Of a DNA stretch of 64,000 nt, positions 33,820 through 42,995 are shown piece by piece. The position numbers were made by a program, and so were the translations under genes. Position 1 is the first letter of the stretch. Every line of letters begins with the position of its first letter. Under the pieces are notes generated by a model that worked only from the letters and a program-made list of their open reading frames with translations, did not search any database and was not told the DNA's origin. The stretch spans positions 496,001 through 560,000 of the forward strand of contig NZ_FNGY01000002.1 in NCBI RefSeq assembly GCF_900103665.1, in the 5' to 3' direction. The DNA is from Pedobacter steynii. Lineage in GTDB: Bacteria; Bacteroidota; Bacteroidia; Sphingobacteriales; Sphingobacteriaceae.

Positions 33820-34962
33820 ATGAAAATGAAAAAACTATTGATCATAACTATGCTATCAATCCCGGTCATGGCGATGGCACAAAGCAATACCTATACCTTA
33901 AAAGGCAAATTTAAATCGGCCGCTGCCGGAGGTAAAGTTTACCTGAATTACTATAAAGATGGCGCAACAAAAAAAGACAGTGCTCTTGTTCAGAACGGTG
34001 TTTTTGAATTCAAAGGACCTTCTGATGGCCCTCAGCAGGTTTATATGACCTTTGTGAGCAAAGATAGCCCTGCGGATAAAAAATCGAGAGGCCGTGATTC
34101 GAGGTCGATGTACCTGGACAAAGGCCTGATCTTAATGAAGGTGACCGACTCTATAAAAACGGCGACGATCAGCGGCTCCGCGATCAATACGGATTATAAA
34201 AAATACACGGAGCTGCTAAAGGCATCGGAGACAGCAATCAGTGGCTTGAGAAAGGAATATTATGGCCTTAGCGCTGAGCAGAGAAAAGAAGCTGCTACAG
34301 TTAAGCTGATAGAAGACAAGATGGATAAAGCAGAGGCCGGTCAGAAAGAAGCCCTTGTAACTTACGTTAAACAAAATCCTGGTTCCTATTTCTGTTTTGA
34401 AGCCTTGCAAAAAGTAGCGGGTCCATATTTTGACATCAGTAAAGTAGAGCCTCTTTTTAACGGACTCCCAGCGGCTCAGCGCAATGCGAAGGAAGGTCAG
34501 GCTTTTGCAGCTTCTATTGCAGCCAACAAATCAACGGCAATTGGAAAAGCAGCACCTGATTTCACACACCTGGACATGGGAGATAAGCCTGTAAAGCTGT
34601 CTGATTTTAAAGGGAAGTATATCCTGTTGGATTTTTGGGCTTCCTGGTGCGGCCCTTGCCGTGCTGAAAACCCCAATGTATTAAAAGCTTACAATGCCTA
34701 TAAAGACAAAAACTTCACCGTGCTGGGCGTATCTGTTGATCAGGAAAAAGATAAAGACAAATGGTTAAAAGCCATCAAAGACGATGGCATGCAATGGACG
34801 CAGCTGATCGATTCGGATCGCAGCAATAAAAAAAGAGCGGGAGATTTATATGCTATAAAAAGCATTCCATCCAATTTCCTGATCGACCCAAGCGGTAAGA
34901 TCATTGCTAAAAACCTGAGGGGGGAAGCTTTGGAAAAGAAACTGGCAGAAGTGATTAAATAA
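33820..34962 (+). CDS. TlpA-family thiol-disulfide oxidoreductase with DUF4369-like domain (module B)
   Basis: 380 residues. Signal peptide 1-20 (VMAMAQ). An N-terminal beta-domain of the DUF4369 type spans about 25-125 (TYTLKGKFKSAAAGGKVYLNYY), a helical linker follows (about 130-240), and the C-terminal thioredoxin fold covers about 242-380 with active site WCGPC (Cys277, Cys280) and the SIPSNFLIDPSGKII cis-proline loop. A periplasmic reductase, possibly membrane- or lipid-associated. It has its own leader element upstream and a strong terminator downstream. The module C protein at 46723 is about as long and very similar throughout. Confidence 0.93.
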   Translation: MKMKKLLIITMLSIPVMAMAQSNTYTLKGKFKSAAAGGKVYLNYYKDGATKKDSALVQNGVFEFKGPSDGPQQVYMTFVSKDSPADKKSRGRDSRSMYLDKGLILMKVTDSIKTATISGSAINTDYKKYTELLKASETAISGLRKEYYGLSAEQRKEAATVKLIEDKMDKAEAGQKEALVTYVKQNPGSYFCFEALQKVAGPYFDISKVEPLFNGLPAAQRNAKEGQAFAASIAANKSTAIGKAAPDFTHLDMGDKPVKLSDFKGKYILLDFWASWCGPCRAENPNVLKAYNAYKDKNFTVLGVSVDQEKDKDKWLKAIKDDGMQWTQLIDSDRSNKKRAGDLYAIKSIPSNFLIDPSGKIIAKNLRGEALEKKLAEVIK

Positions 34963-34997
34963 TCACATTTCCATAAATAAAATTTCTACAGATCATA

Positions 34998-35025
34998 AAA
35001 AAGACCAGCATTTGCTGGTCTTTTT
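34998..35025. terminator. Bidirectional terminator between TlpA (module B) and PI-PLC genes
   Basis: AAAAAGACCAGCA (34998-35010) pairs with TGCTGGTCTTTTT (35013-35025) around a TT loop. It has A and T runs on both sides, so it serves both convergent genes. Confidence 0.92.
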
Positions 35026-35039
35026 AGGTTAACGTCCTT

Positions 35040-36011
35040 TTAGAAATTGGTGTTCACAATTAACTGGCTTCTGGTTGCGTCAATGAAATCCAGAGGGATG
35101 ATTCCATATCTTCCATGAGCAGCGCTACTGAAATAAGTATTGATCTTCGGGTTAATAGAATTGGCTACGGTATTGATGTTCGGAATTCCGAAAATCCCTG
35201 GCTTATAGCCACTGCCATAATTCACATATAACTTTTTAACTGTGCTGTTTTTTGCCTCATTTAAAAGGCTTTCTACTTTTGTCCATTTTGCATTCAGGTC
35301 ATCTACCTTGTAGTAATCCTGAATCTTCAGATTGGCTGCAGGATTGTTGATCTCAAAGGTCGTATTGTCTGCCCAGTTGGTGGCATCGATTCCTTTGGTA
35401 TTTCCTGTGCTGAATCTTCTCAGAAGTTTGATCTTTCCACGTACAGCTCCTAATGTAGAAATGCTGTTTCCTAAATCCCATTTTGAAGCATTCTGCGCCA
35501 CGTAGGCATCAAAGGTCTGCTCAAAGCTGCGGGTGTTATCAGAAGGGGTGTGTTCTTCTTTTACGCTCATGATGATCGTTTCGCTGGGGTTGCTGTTTAG
35601 AAAACTGATGCAGGCATTCAGGACATCATCAAAGTTTAAGTTCTGATAAATGGCGCCATGATGGATGGTGAAGCTGTTGCCAATGTGTCTGCAGCGGATG
35701 TCCAGATACCTTACTCCAGCGCTCAGCTGATCTGCGATACTTAAGTTCTGTGTTTTTGCTGTTCCGGAAATGGGTTCATTCCTGGCACCGGAATCATGCG
35801 TACCGGGAATGGATAGCTGGGCAAGGCTCATCGTGTCTGATAGTGCGCCCATCCAGTTGTTCATGGTAAAGCTGGCGACAGAAGGAAGGGCCATAGCAGA
35901 TTTTTCCAATCTGATCTGCTGTGGTGCATTTTCGGAGGTTTGCTTTTTACAGGCGGTAAATGAAATGGCTGCGGCCAGGATTAACTGGACTTTTAAGGGA
36001 TTGATGTTCAT
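35040..36011 (-). CDS. Phosphatidylinositol-specific phospholipase C-like lipoprotein
   Basis: 323 residues with lipobox Cys21 (FTACKKQ). The PI-PLC X-domain barrel is recognisable: LSIPGTHDSGA with catalytic-type His72, RYLDIRCRHIGNSFTIHHGA with His117/118, and SETIIMSVKEEHTP. The motif order agrees with bacterial PI-PLCs, which cleave phosphatidylinositol or GPI anchors to a cyclic inositol phosphate. It is probably exported and anchored to a membrane. It stands alone between modules B and C. Whether the host's substrate is its own inositol lipids or foreign ones cannot be told. Confidence 0.9.
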   Translation of the reverse strand: MNINPLKVQLILAAAISFTACKKQTSENAPQQIRLEKSAMALPSVASFTMNNWMGALSDTMSLAQLSIPGTHDSGARNEPISGTAKTQNLSIADQLSAGVRYLDIRCRHIGNSFTIHHGAIYQNLNFDDVLNACISFLNSNPSETIIMSVKEEHTPSDNTRSFEQTFDAYVAQNASKWDLGNSISTLGAVRGKIKLLRRFSTGNTKGIDATNWADNTTFEINNPAANLKIQDYYKVDDLNAKWTKVESLLNEAKNSTVKKLYVNYGSGYKPGIFGIPNINTVANSINPKINTYFSSAAHGRYGIIPLDFIDATRSQLIVNTNF

Positions 36012-36111
36012 CGTGATTTAGGGTTTGATTTAAATATTAAGATAGGTAATTAATTGTTTCTGCTTAAGCGTTTTAGTATTTCAAAGAAACCTTCTTGCCA
36101 TTAAAATGATG

Positions 36112-36126
36112 TTAATCAGTGATTAA
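36112..36126. promoter_or_regulatory. 15-bp palindrome between PI-PLC and sigma genes
   Basis: TTAATCA-G-TGATTAA has perfect 7-bp arms. It lies 101 bases before the PI-PLC start and 127 bases before the sigma start, within the divergent promoter region. Candidate operator only. Confidence 0.35.
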
Positions 36127-36252
36127 GGTTTAATGCGGTTTTTATAGATGATGAAGGTCAGGCTAATTCGGATCACCAGGAGATTAATATCCCTGTTTGT
36201 ATAAAATTTTATTAATTTGTATCATTACAATTACAAAGGCTAAATAAAAACT

Positions 36253-36825
36253 ATGTCTGTATATGCTACAAACACTGATCAGGAACTGGCTATTCTTTTA
36301 AAAAAAGGAGAGCGGGGAGTATTTGCTTTTGTCTATAACAGGTATAAAGCCGACTTGTACCTCCATGCGCTTCGGATCATAAAAAACCAGGATGATGCTA
36401 CTGATCTTGTTCAGGAAGTATTTACCAATTTGTGGGAAAAGCGAAAGAACTTTGTTTTAAGTACTACAATAGCAAATTATCTATATGGGGCGGTAAGAAA
36501 CCGGGTGTTTAACTTTATTGAACACAGGAACATTACGGAAAGGTACGCGCGGTCGATGCAAAGCTTTTTCGAGAAAGGGGAGTTCTTTACTGATAATCTG
36601 ATCAGGGAAAAGGAATTGGCAGTCATTATTGAAAGGGAAATTAATGCATTACCAAAAAAAATGCGTGAGGTATTTCTGATGAGTAGAAACACAGACCTTT
36701 CACACAAAGAAATTGGAGAAATCTTGGGTATCTCAGACACCACGGTAAAAAAACAGATAGTGAATGCCGTACGTCTGTTAAGGCTCAAAATAAACCTGTC
36801 TATCCTCTTTTATTATTTTTTTTAA
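36253..36825 (+). CDS. ECF-type RNA polymerase sigma-70 factor (module C)
   Basis: 190 residues. Region 2 is at about 20-90 (DDATDLVQEVFTNLWEKRKNFVLSTTIANYLYGAVRNRVFNFIEH) and region 4 at about 130-180 (LPKKMREVFLMSRNTDLSHKEIGEILGISDTTVKKQIVNAVRLLR). It stands 74 bases upstream of its FecR gene on the same strand, the standard order. In module B the equivalent gene is divergent and in module A convergent. It probably drives the module C transporter promoter. Confidence 0.94.
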   Translation: MSVYATNTDQELAILLKKGERGVFAFVYNRYKADLYLHALRIIKNQDDATDLVQEVFTNLWEKRKNFVLSTTIANYLYGAVRNRVFNFIEHRNITERYARSMQSFFEKGEFFTDNLIREKELAVIIEREINALPKKMREVFLMSRNTDLSHKEIGEILGISDTTVKKQIVNAVRLLRLKINLSILFYYFF

Positions 36826-36899
36826 ATTTTTCTACTCCATTTTACACCTTCACCTGTCTGACGTTTTAAAGGGGGAATAATCGACCTCTTTAAACGATT

Positions 36900-37988
36900 A
36901 TGAAAGAACTGGATGTAAAATCACTTATCGAAAAATACAACAATGGCACCTTGTCTGAAAAAGAGAAGGCAATGCTTGAAAGTTGGTATATTCATGAGAT
37001 CAGTATCAATAAGGATTTCCATGGGCTTGAAGAAAACTTAAGCAAGCTGGATGATCGCATGGTCCAGCTTTTATATACGCCTATTAAACGCAGGTTATGG
37101 CCAAAATATGCGGGCATTGCAGCTATGCTGACATTATTTGCTTTTGGCATTTGGTTCTTTGCCCTTCGTTTGCCAGGTTCAAACCATAGACAGGCAGTAG
37201 CAGTTCAGAACGACGTTGCACCAGGGAAAAATACAGCGACGCTTAGCTTAAGCGATGGGGAGGTCATGCAGTTAAGTGAGGCTCACTCAGGTGTGATCAT
37301 AGGCCAGGATAAACTGACCTATAATGATGGCAGTAAGGTAGGTGTAAGTGCAACCGGATCAATATCCCGCATGATGACCGCCGCTACCCCCCGCGGCGGC
37401 ACCTATCAGTTTATCCTTCCCGATGGAAGTAAAGTCTGGTTAAACGCTGCATCATCAATCAAATTCCCATCAACTTTTAGCGGGGCAAAAACACGAAATA
37501 TTGAACTGGTTGGTGAGGCCTATTTTGAAATTTCCAAGAATAAGTCTCAGCCCTTTATTGTAAACTCCAAGAATCAGATGGTAACCGTATTGGGTACTCA
37601 TTTCAATATCAGCAGCTACACAGACGAAGTCCGGTCAAAAACCACGCTTCTGGAGGGAAGTATCAAAATAAACAATACCATGTTAGTTCCTGGACAACAG
37701 GCGACTGTGAATGGGACAAAAATTATAGTTGACAATGTGAACGTTGAAAAAGCTGCAGCCTGGAAAGATAACCGGTTTGTATTTGAAAATGATAACATCA
37801 CTGCAGTGATGCAGGTATTGCAGCGTTGGTATGATGTGCAGGTTGTTTACGAAGGTAAGTTGCCGAAAGACTCCTTTGGAGGGATTATTTCCAGAAATGA
37901 ACCGCTTTCAGAAGTATTAAAATATCTGGAGCTGACATCCAATGTCCGTTTTAAAATCGAAGGGAGGAGGATCCGTGTGATTAAATAA
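36900..37988 (+). CDS. FecR-family anti-sigma factor (module C)
   Basis: 362 residues: N-terminal sigma-binding part (1-66), membrane helix at about 70-88, FecR domain at about 160-265 (AATPRGGTYQFILPDGSKVWLNAASSIKFP), DUF4974-like C-terminus at about 285-360. It is similar to module B FecR but lacks the pentapeptide insertion. A perfect 10-bp hairpin (38028-38054) separates it from SusC. It should hold the sigma factor until SusC signals ligand binding. Confidence 0.94.
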   Translation: MKELDVKSLIEKYNNGTLSEKEKAMLESWYIHEISINKDFHGLEENLSKLDDRMVQLLYTPIKRRLWPKYAGIAAMLTLFAFGIWFFALRLPGSNHRQAVAVQNDVAPGKNTATLSLSDGEVMQLSEAHSGVIIGQDKLTYNDGSKVGVSATGSISRMMTAATPRGGTYQFILPDGSKVWLNAASSIKFPSTFSGAKTRNIELVGEAYFEISKNKSQPFIVNSKNQMVTVLGTHFNISSYTDEVRSKTTLLEGSIKINNTMLVPGQQATVNGTKIIVDNVNVEKAAAWKDNRFVFENDNITAVMQVLQRWYDVQVVYEGKLPKDSFGGIISRNEPLSEVLKYLELTSNVRFKIEGRRIRVIK

Positions 37989-38027
37989 TAAAAACACCTG
38001 AAAACAAAAAATGAGCTGTCAAAAAAT

Positions 38028-38054
38028 CAGAAGTGCGGTCGTAACGCACTTCTG
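38028..38054 (+). terminator. Hairpin between FecR and SusC (module C)
   Basis: CAGAAGTGCG (38028-38037) pairs perfectly with CGCACTTCTG (38045-38054) around a 7-base loop, preceded by an A run. No strong T run follows. It corresponds in place to the module B hairpin at 25401-25430, with an unrelated sequence. Confidence 0.65.
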
Positions 38055-38096
38055 GTAAAGCCTGGCGGTTCTTAGTCAACAATCAACTTAAACTGG

Positions 38097-38129
38097 CAAT
38101 GTATGCGTGTATATCTCGTCCATACATTG
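38097..38129 (+). promoter_or_regulatory. Inverted repeat just before module C SusC
   Basis: CAATGTATG (38097-38105) and CATACATTG (38121-38129) are perfect 9-bp arms with a 15-base loop, ending 20 bases before the SusC ATG. It could be a leader hairpin near the ribosome entry site or an operator. Confidence 0.45.
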
Positions 38130-38149
38130 TGTAACCAAACCTGATGTAA

Positions 38150-41100
38150 ATGTATCAAATTTATAACTCAAAAAAGCCTGCTTTTTATAAGATTCGATGT
38201 AAAATATTACATGTGAAGCGGTTAGCCCCGCTGATACTTATCGTAATTTTTATGCAGGTGAGTGCCAATGTATTTGCCCAAAAAATCAGCCTTTCAGGCA
38301 AAGGCGCGACCATAAAATCAATGCTCAATGACATTAGCAGGCAGAGTGGCTACAATGTAGTTTATAACGAGCAGGTACTAAAGCTTACAACGCCGGTAAA
38401 TATACAGGTAAACAATGCGGAGCTGATAGATGTGCTGAATAAATTATTTGAAGGGCAGCCTGCGGGTTATGTCATCTATAACCGGGCCATCATTGTTAAA
38501 CCAAAAACTGAAAAACAAGACATTCAGGATTTAAGGTCTGTTCCTTTAAATGATGCTGCCGGTTATGTAGTGGATGAGCAGGGAAAGCTCATTGAAGGCG
38601 CTTCGATAAGCCTCAAAAGAACAAAGAAAGCAGTCAGAACCGATGAAACAGGAATGTTTATGATTAAGGGAGTGATGGATAATGATGTGCTGATCATTTC
38701 CTGTATTGGCTATAAAACCCTTGAAATCACTTTGTTTCAAAGTCAGGTGGGCTTTCGTGTAGTTCTTGAAATAGAAGAACGTAGTATGAAGGAAGTAGTT
38801 ATTACCGGAATGTACGAGCGGAAAAAGGAAAGTTTTTCGGGAAGTTCAGCTTCTTTCTCCGGACAACAACTAAGGGATGTTGGCAACCAGAATGTCATCC
38901 AGTCGTTAAAAACACTGGACCCTTCTTTTGTTGTTCTGGATAATGCGCTTAATGGCTCAAACCCCAATGCCCTGGGCAATATTGAGGTTCGGGGGAAAAC
39001 AAGTGTTAACAGTAAGCGAAATGATTTCGGCGTACTAACCGATCAGATTGCTTCTGATCCGAATCAACCTTTGTTTATCCTTGATGGTTTTGAAGCGACT
39101 TTAAGGCAAGTAACAGATCTGGACATGAACCGTATCGCCAGCCTTACCATCCTGAAAGACGCGGCTTCTACTGCGCTTTATGGATCAAGATCAGCAAACG
39201 GGGTAATCGTGATCGAAACAATAAAGCCTAAAGCAGGTGCACTTACTTTTAATTATTCGGCTAATACTACTGTAGATGTAGCAGATCTTAGTAGTTATAA
39301 CCTGATGAACGCGGAGCAGAAGCTTGAATTTGAACGTTTGGCAGGAAGATATGGAAATGGAAATTCAGCTTCATCTGGCACGCTGGATGCTCAAAGATTA
39401 TATAACGAGCGGTTAAAGAGGGTTAAGCAAGGAGTTAATACTTATTGGCTTAATGTGCCCTTACGAACAGGTTTCACACAAAAGCATTCTATTTATACCA
39501 ATGGTGGAAGTGAATCTTTTCAATTTGGTGCAGGGATTGATTATCAGGATATCAATGGGGTAATGAAAGGTTCTGGGCGTAAAAACTGGGGGGGACGTGC
39601 AGATATGAATTACCGGACGGGTAACCTGAATATTTCCAACCGTATTTATATCAACGGATTTAAATCGAAGGAATCTCCTTTTGGTAGTTTTAAAGATTAT
39701 GCACAGCTTAATCCCTATTACCCGAAAGATTATGCAGATAAGTATTTTGAGCGTGGAACGGTATCGGCATCGGCTTACGAGGGAGGCGGTATCACAGAGA
39801 GTCGGAACCCGCTTTATAATGCCGCTTTGAATTCATTTAACTATAAAAAACAGACCAATATCCAGAATAATCTGGCCTTTAACTGGGACGTTAATTTTGC
39901 TTTTAGAATTTCAGGAGGACTGCAGTTATCCAAGATTTTTGGAAGCCGTGTAGATTTTGTTTCACCGGAAAACACAAAATTTGATGGGCTTCCTGCTTTG
40001 CAGAAAGGAAGCTATGTTAAAGTTGATGAAGAAAAGCTGTCTTACGATGGTAATCTTATGCTTTCTTACAATAAGGTTTTTAATGAAAAACACGTAGTTA
40101 CGGTCAATTTAAGGGGGGACATTCGCAATGAAGAGGGGAGTGCGACCGGGTTTTCAGCTCAGGGCTTCCCCCAGGGAGTGCCTGGCAACCCGGTTTTTGC
40201 CCATAGTTACCAGACAAATTCCAAACCCATAGTGGAGATGTCAGCTACCAGCAGAAAGTTAAATGGTTTAATAAGTACAAACTACGTATATGACAATCGT
40301 TATTTTGTGGATGCAACCCTCAGACGGGACGGTTCTACTGCCTTTGGGACATTTAACAGGTATTCGACATTTTGGTCGGTTGGCGCAGGCTGGAGCCTGA
40401 AAAATGAAGCCTTCCTGGAAAATGCAGATTGGCTGAATATGCTGACGTTAAGAGCAAATACCGGCTCTACCGGAAATCAACAGCTGGGAAGTTTTGCTTC
40501 CACCACTATATACGAGTTGGAAAATAATACCAACCTCTTTGGACAAAGCCTCTACCATTCAGGTCTGGGAAATCCAGGTCTGAAGTGGCAAAAGACGCAG
40601 CAAAGTAATCTTGGGTTGGATTTTTCACTATTGAACAACAGGCTTTCAGGAACGTTCAACGGATATGAGAAGTTTACAGATCCACTAATCGTGAACATTG
40701 ATTTGCCAGGGTCAAACGGGGTAGCCAATTACCCTATAAATGTGGGAAATCTGACCGTCAGAGGCTTTGAGGCCAGCCTGCGCTATGCGGTGATTAACAA
40801 TATAGCAGCAAGAACACTGTGGACTATAGGCTTAACAGGTCAAACCTATAAAAGCAATTATGGTGGATTTGATAAACGGCTGGAAGGCCTGAATGAGCTT
40901 CAAAAGAAGAGCCGTTCAATCATCAGGTATCGTGATGGTTATAGTCCTGATGATATCTGGGCAGTACCCTCCCTCGGTATTGACCCTGGTACGGGGGAAG
41001 AGATGTTTCTGAAAAAAGACGGTTCCCATACTTTTGATTATGACCCTGAAGATGCCCGTGTAGTGGGCAGCTTAAGACCTAAGGCTGAGGGAATACTAAG

Positions 41101-41545
41101 TTCATCCCTAAGATTAAAAGGACTGATCCTTTCTGTAGCTCTGCGTTATTCGCTGGGTGCCTCAATTATAAATTCTGCCCTTTATGAAAAAGTAGAGAAC
41201 ATTAGTCTCCCATCATTGGCTTATAATCAGGACTTACGGGCGTTGCAAGACCGGTGGAAGCAACCAGGCGATCGGTCACAGTTTAAAGGGATAGGCCTTA
41301 CCTCCAGGACAGAAATGTCATCACGCTTCGTGCAGAAGGAAAATGTAATTACAGGTGAGTCCTTTTCTGCAGGCTACGAATTCCAGTCGAGAACAAGCCC
41401 CTGGTTAAACAGGTTCGGATTCAGGAGTTTAAGGTTCACTGCATTTATGAATAATATGTTCCGTATATCTAATATCACTACGGAAAGAGGATTGGATTAT
41501 CCGTTTGCGAATTCTGTTTCATTTAGTCTCAACGCTTCATTTTAA
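38150..41545 (+). CDS. SusC/RagA-family TonB-linked outer membrane transporter (module C)
   Basis: 1131 residues. Signal segment at about 24-44 (LILIVIFMQVSANVFAQ), STN domain at about 45-115, carboxypeptidase-regulatory-like domain at about 135-215 (AAGYVVDEQGKLIEGASISLKRTKKAVRTDETG), plug at about 220-355 (FILDGFEATLRQVTDLDMNRIASLTILKDAASTALYGSRSANGVIVIET) and the C-terminal barrel ending in LNASF. Long stretches match the module B SusC (for example the GTFNRYSTFWSVGAGWSLKNEAF segment), so the two are paralogues. SusD starts 4 bases after its stop. Confidence 0.94.
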   Translation: MYQIYNSKKPAFYKIRCKILHVKRLAPLILIVIFMQVSANVFAQKISLSGKGATIKSMLNDISRQSGYNVVYNEQVLKLTTPVNIQVNNAELIDVLNKLFEGQPAGYVIYNRAIIVKPKTEKQDIQDLRSVPLNDAAGYVVDEQGKLIEGASISLKRTKKAVRTDETGMFMIKGVMDNDVLIISCIGYKTLEITLFQSQVGFRVVLEIEERSMKEVVITGMYERKKESFSGSSASFSGQQLRDVGNQNVIQSLKTLDPSFVVLDNALNGSNPNALGNIEVRGKTSVNSKRNDFGVLTDQIASDPNQPLFILDGFEATLRQVTDLDMNRIASLTILKDAASTALYGSRSANGVIVIETIKPKAGALTFNYSANTTVDVADLSSYNLMNAEQKLEFERLAGRYGNGNSASSGTLDAQRLYNERLKRVKQGVNTYWLNVPLRTGFTQKHSIYTNGGSESFQFGAGIDYQDINGVMKGSGRKNWGGRADMNYRTGNLNISNRIYINGFKSKESPFGSFKDYAQLNPYYPKDYADKYFERGTVSASAYEGGGITESRNPLYNAALNSFNYKKQTNIQNNLAFNWDVNFAFRISGGLQLSKIFGSRVDFVSPENTKFDGLPALQKGSYVKVDEEKLSYDGNLMLSYNKVFNEKHVVTVNLRGDIRNEEGSATGFSAQGFPQGVPGNPVFAHSYQTNSKPIVEMSATSRKLNGLISTNYVYDNRYFVDATLRRDGSTAFGTFNRYSTFWSVGAGWSLKNEAFLENADWLNMLTLRANTGSTGNQQLGSFASTTIYELENNTNLFGQSLYHSGLGNPGLKWQKTQQSNLGLDFSLLNNRLSGTFNGYEKFTDPLIVNIDLPGSNGVANYPINVGNLTVRGFEASLRYAVINNIAARTLWTIGLTGQTYKSNYGGFDKRLEGLNELQKKSRSIIRYRDGYSPDDIWAVPSLGIDPGTGEEMFLKKDGSHTFDYDPEDARVVGSLRPKAEGILSSSLRLKGLILSVALRYSLGASIINSALYEKVENISLPSLAYNQDLRALQDRWKQPGDRSQFKGIGLTSRTEMSSRFVQKENVITGESFSAGYEFQSRTSPWLNRFGFRSLRFTAFMNNMFRISNITTERGLDYPFANSVSFSLNASF

Positions 41546-41549
41546 ACTT

Positions 41550-42980
41550 ATGAAAAAATATTTCTTTTTGATGTTTTGTTGCAGCATGGCATTGAGTGCC
41601 TGTAAGAAATTTCTGGATGTTCAGCCCCAGGACCGTTTCCTCTCTGAACAGGTATTTAAGGATGAAAAAACAATAAATGCTGCCTTAAACGGGATTTATC
41701 TGAATATGGCTAAATCTGATTTGTACGGAAGCCGCTTAAGTATGCGCGATCTTGACCTGATGGCGCAATACTATAATACAAGCAGTAATGCCAGCTATAG
41801 GCTGTATACATCCTATAATTATGCTGAATCGGGAATGCGTGCTGATTTTAGTAAAGTTTGGCAATCTGCTTACCGTGTAATTTTAAATGCCAATAGTTTT
41901 ATCGGGCAACTGGAAAAAAGTCAGAATGTGATAGATGATTCCCGTAAGCATATTTTAATGGGAGAAGCTTATGCCATCAGGGCTTACCTGCATTTTGATA
42001 TGCTCCGTTTGTTCGGACCGGTTTATGCCCGCGACTCATTAAAAAATGCCATTCCCTGCTTATTGGCAGTTACTGATCAGATCCAACCGATTTTACCTGC
42101 CAATAAAGTAATTGATAGTGTGCTGAAGGATCTAAACCTTGCTGCTGCATTGTTGCAGAATGATCCGGTAAGAAAAGAAGGTGTGGTGGTGCAAACGGAT
42201 GCGGATCCTGGCAGTAATTTTTATAAGATGCGTAACCGGCGTTTCAACTACTATGCAGTTCAGGCAATAAAGGCCCGGGTATTGCTTTACCGGGGTAATA
42301 AAGCCGGAGCTTTGTCTCTTGCCAGAGCTGTAATCACTGAAGGGGGGAAATACTTCCCATGGTCGCCGGAGGCAGTCAGCCAGCCCAATACAGCTAATCC
42401 TGACCGGGTTTTTTCATCAGAAGTGTTGCTTGGATTTCAAAATATTGAGCTGTATAACCAGCAAAGAGATTTTTTTGCTGCCCCTTTACAAAACGATGTA
42501 ATTTTAGCCCCTCTTCAGGATAGATTGGATGAAATCTATGAAAATCTTCCCAACGACTATCGCTTCAGGGTGAACTGGCGGGACGGTGGCAGCGCGGGGA
42601 AAACTTATAAAACCTTTGTGAAATATGAGGAGGTAACTGATCAGGCCAAGACATTCCGCAATTTTCAGAGCTTGTTCCGGCTCTCCGAACTTTATTATAT
42701 CATCGCCGAGTGTGAGATAGACAACGATTTGGCTGTGAAGGCTTTAAATGTTTTGCGTTCCAGTCGTGGCCTGCCTGCTTTAATTTCAACTGCTAACGTG
42801 CCGGCAGAGCTATACAAAGAGTATCGTAAAGAATTCTGGGGTGAGGGACAGACATTTTTCTTTTTTAAACGCAAGATGCTAATGACTATCCCAAGTGGAA
42901 GTGTCAATGGCTTAACCGTAAATATGAGACTGGAAGATTATGTTGTGCCCCTGCCTTTAATTGAAACACAAAGCAGATAG
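41550..42980 (+). CDS. SusD/RagB-family surface lipoprotein (module C)
   Basis: 476 residues from ATG 41550; the frame stays open upstream into the SusC gene, but the signal peptide begins here (lipobox Cys18, LSACKKFLDVQPQD). Helical segments GEAYAIRAYLHFDMLRLFGPVY and NYYAVQAIKARVLLYRGNKAGALSLARAVI mirror the module B protein. The C-terminus has YRKEFWGEGQTFFFFKR, typical of this SusD subgroup. It binds ligand at the surface for the adjacent SusC. Confidence 0.94.
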   Translation: MKKYFFLMFCCSMALSACKKFLDVQPQDRFLSEQVFKDEKTINAALNGIYLNMAKSDLYGSRLSMRDLDLMAQYYNTSSNASYRLYTSYNYAESGMRADFSKVWQSAYRVILNANSFIGQLEKSQNVIDDSRKHILMGEAYAIRAYLHFDMLRLFGPVYARDSLKNAIPCLLAVTDQIQPILPANKVIDSVLKDLNLAAALLQNDPVRKEGVVVQTDADPGSNFYKMRNRRFNYYAVQAIKARVLLYRGNKAGALSLARAVITEGGKYFPWSPEAVSQPNTANPDRVFSSEVLLGFQNIELYNQQRDFFAAPLQNDVILAPLQDRLDEIYENLPNDYRFRVNWRDGGSAGKTYKTFVKYEEVTDQAKTFRNFQSLFRLSELYYIIAECEIDNDLAVKALNVLRSSRGLPALISTANVPAELYKEYRKEFWGEGQTFFFFKRKMLMTIPSGSVNGLTVNMRLEDYVVPLPLIETQSR

Positions 42981-42995
42981 ATCAAACTTAAAGAC

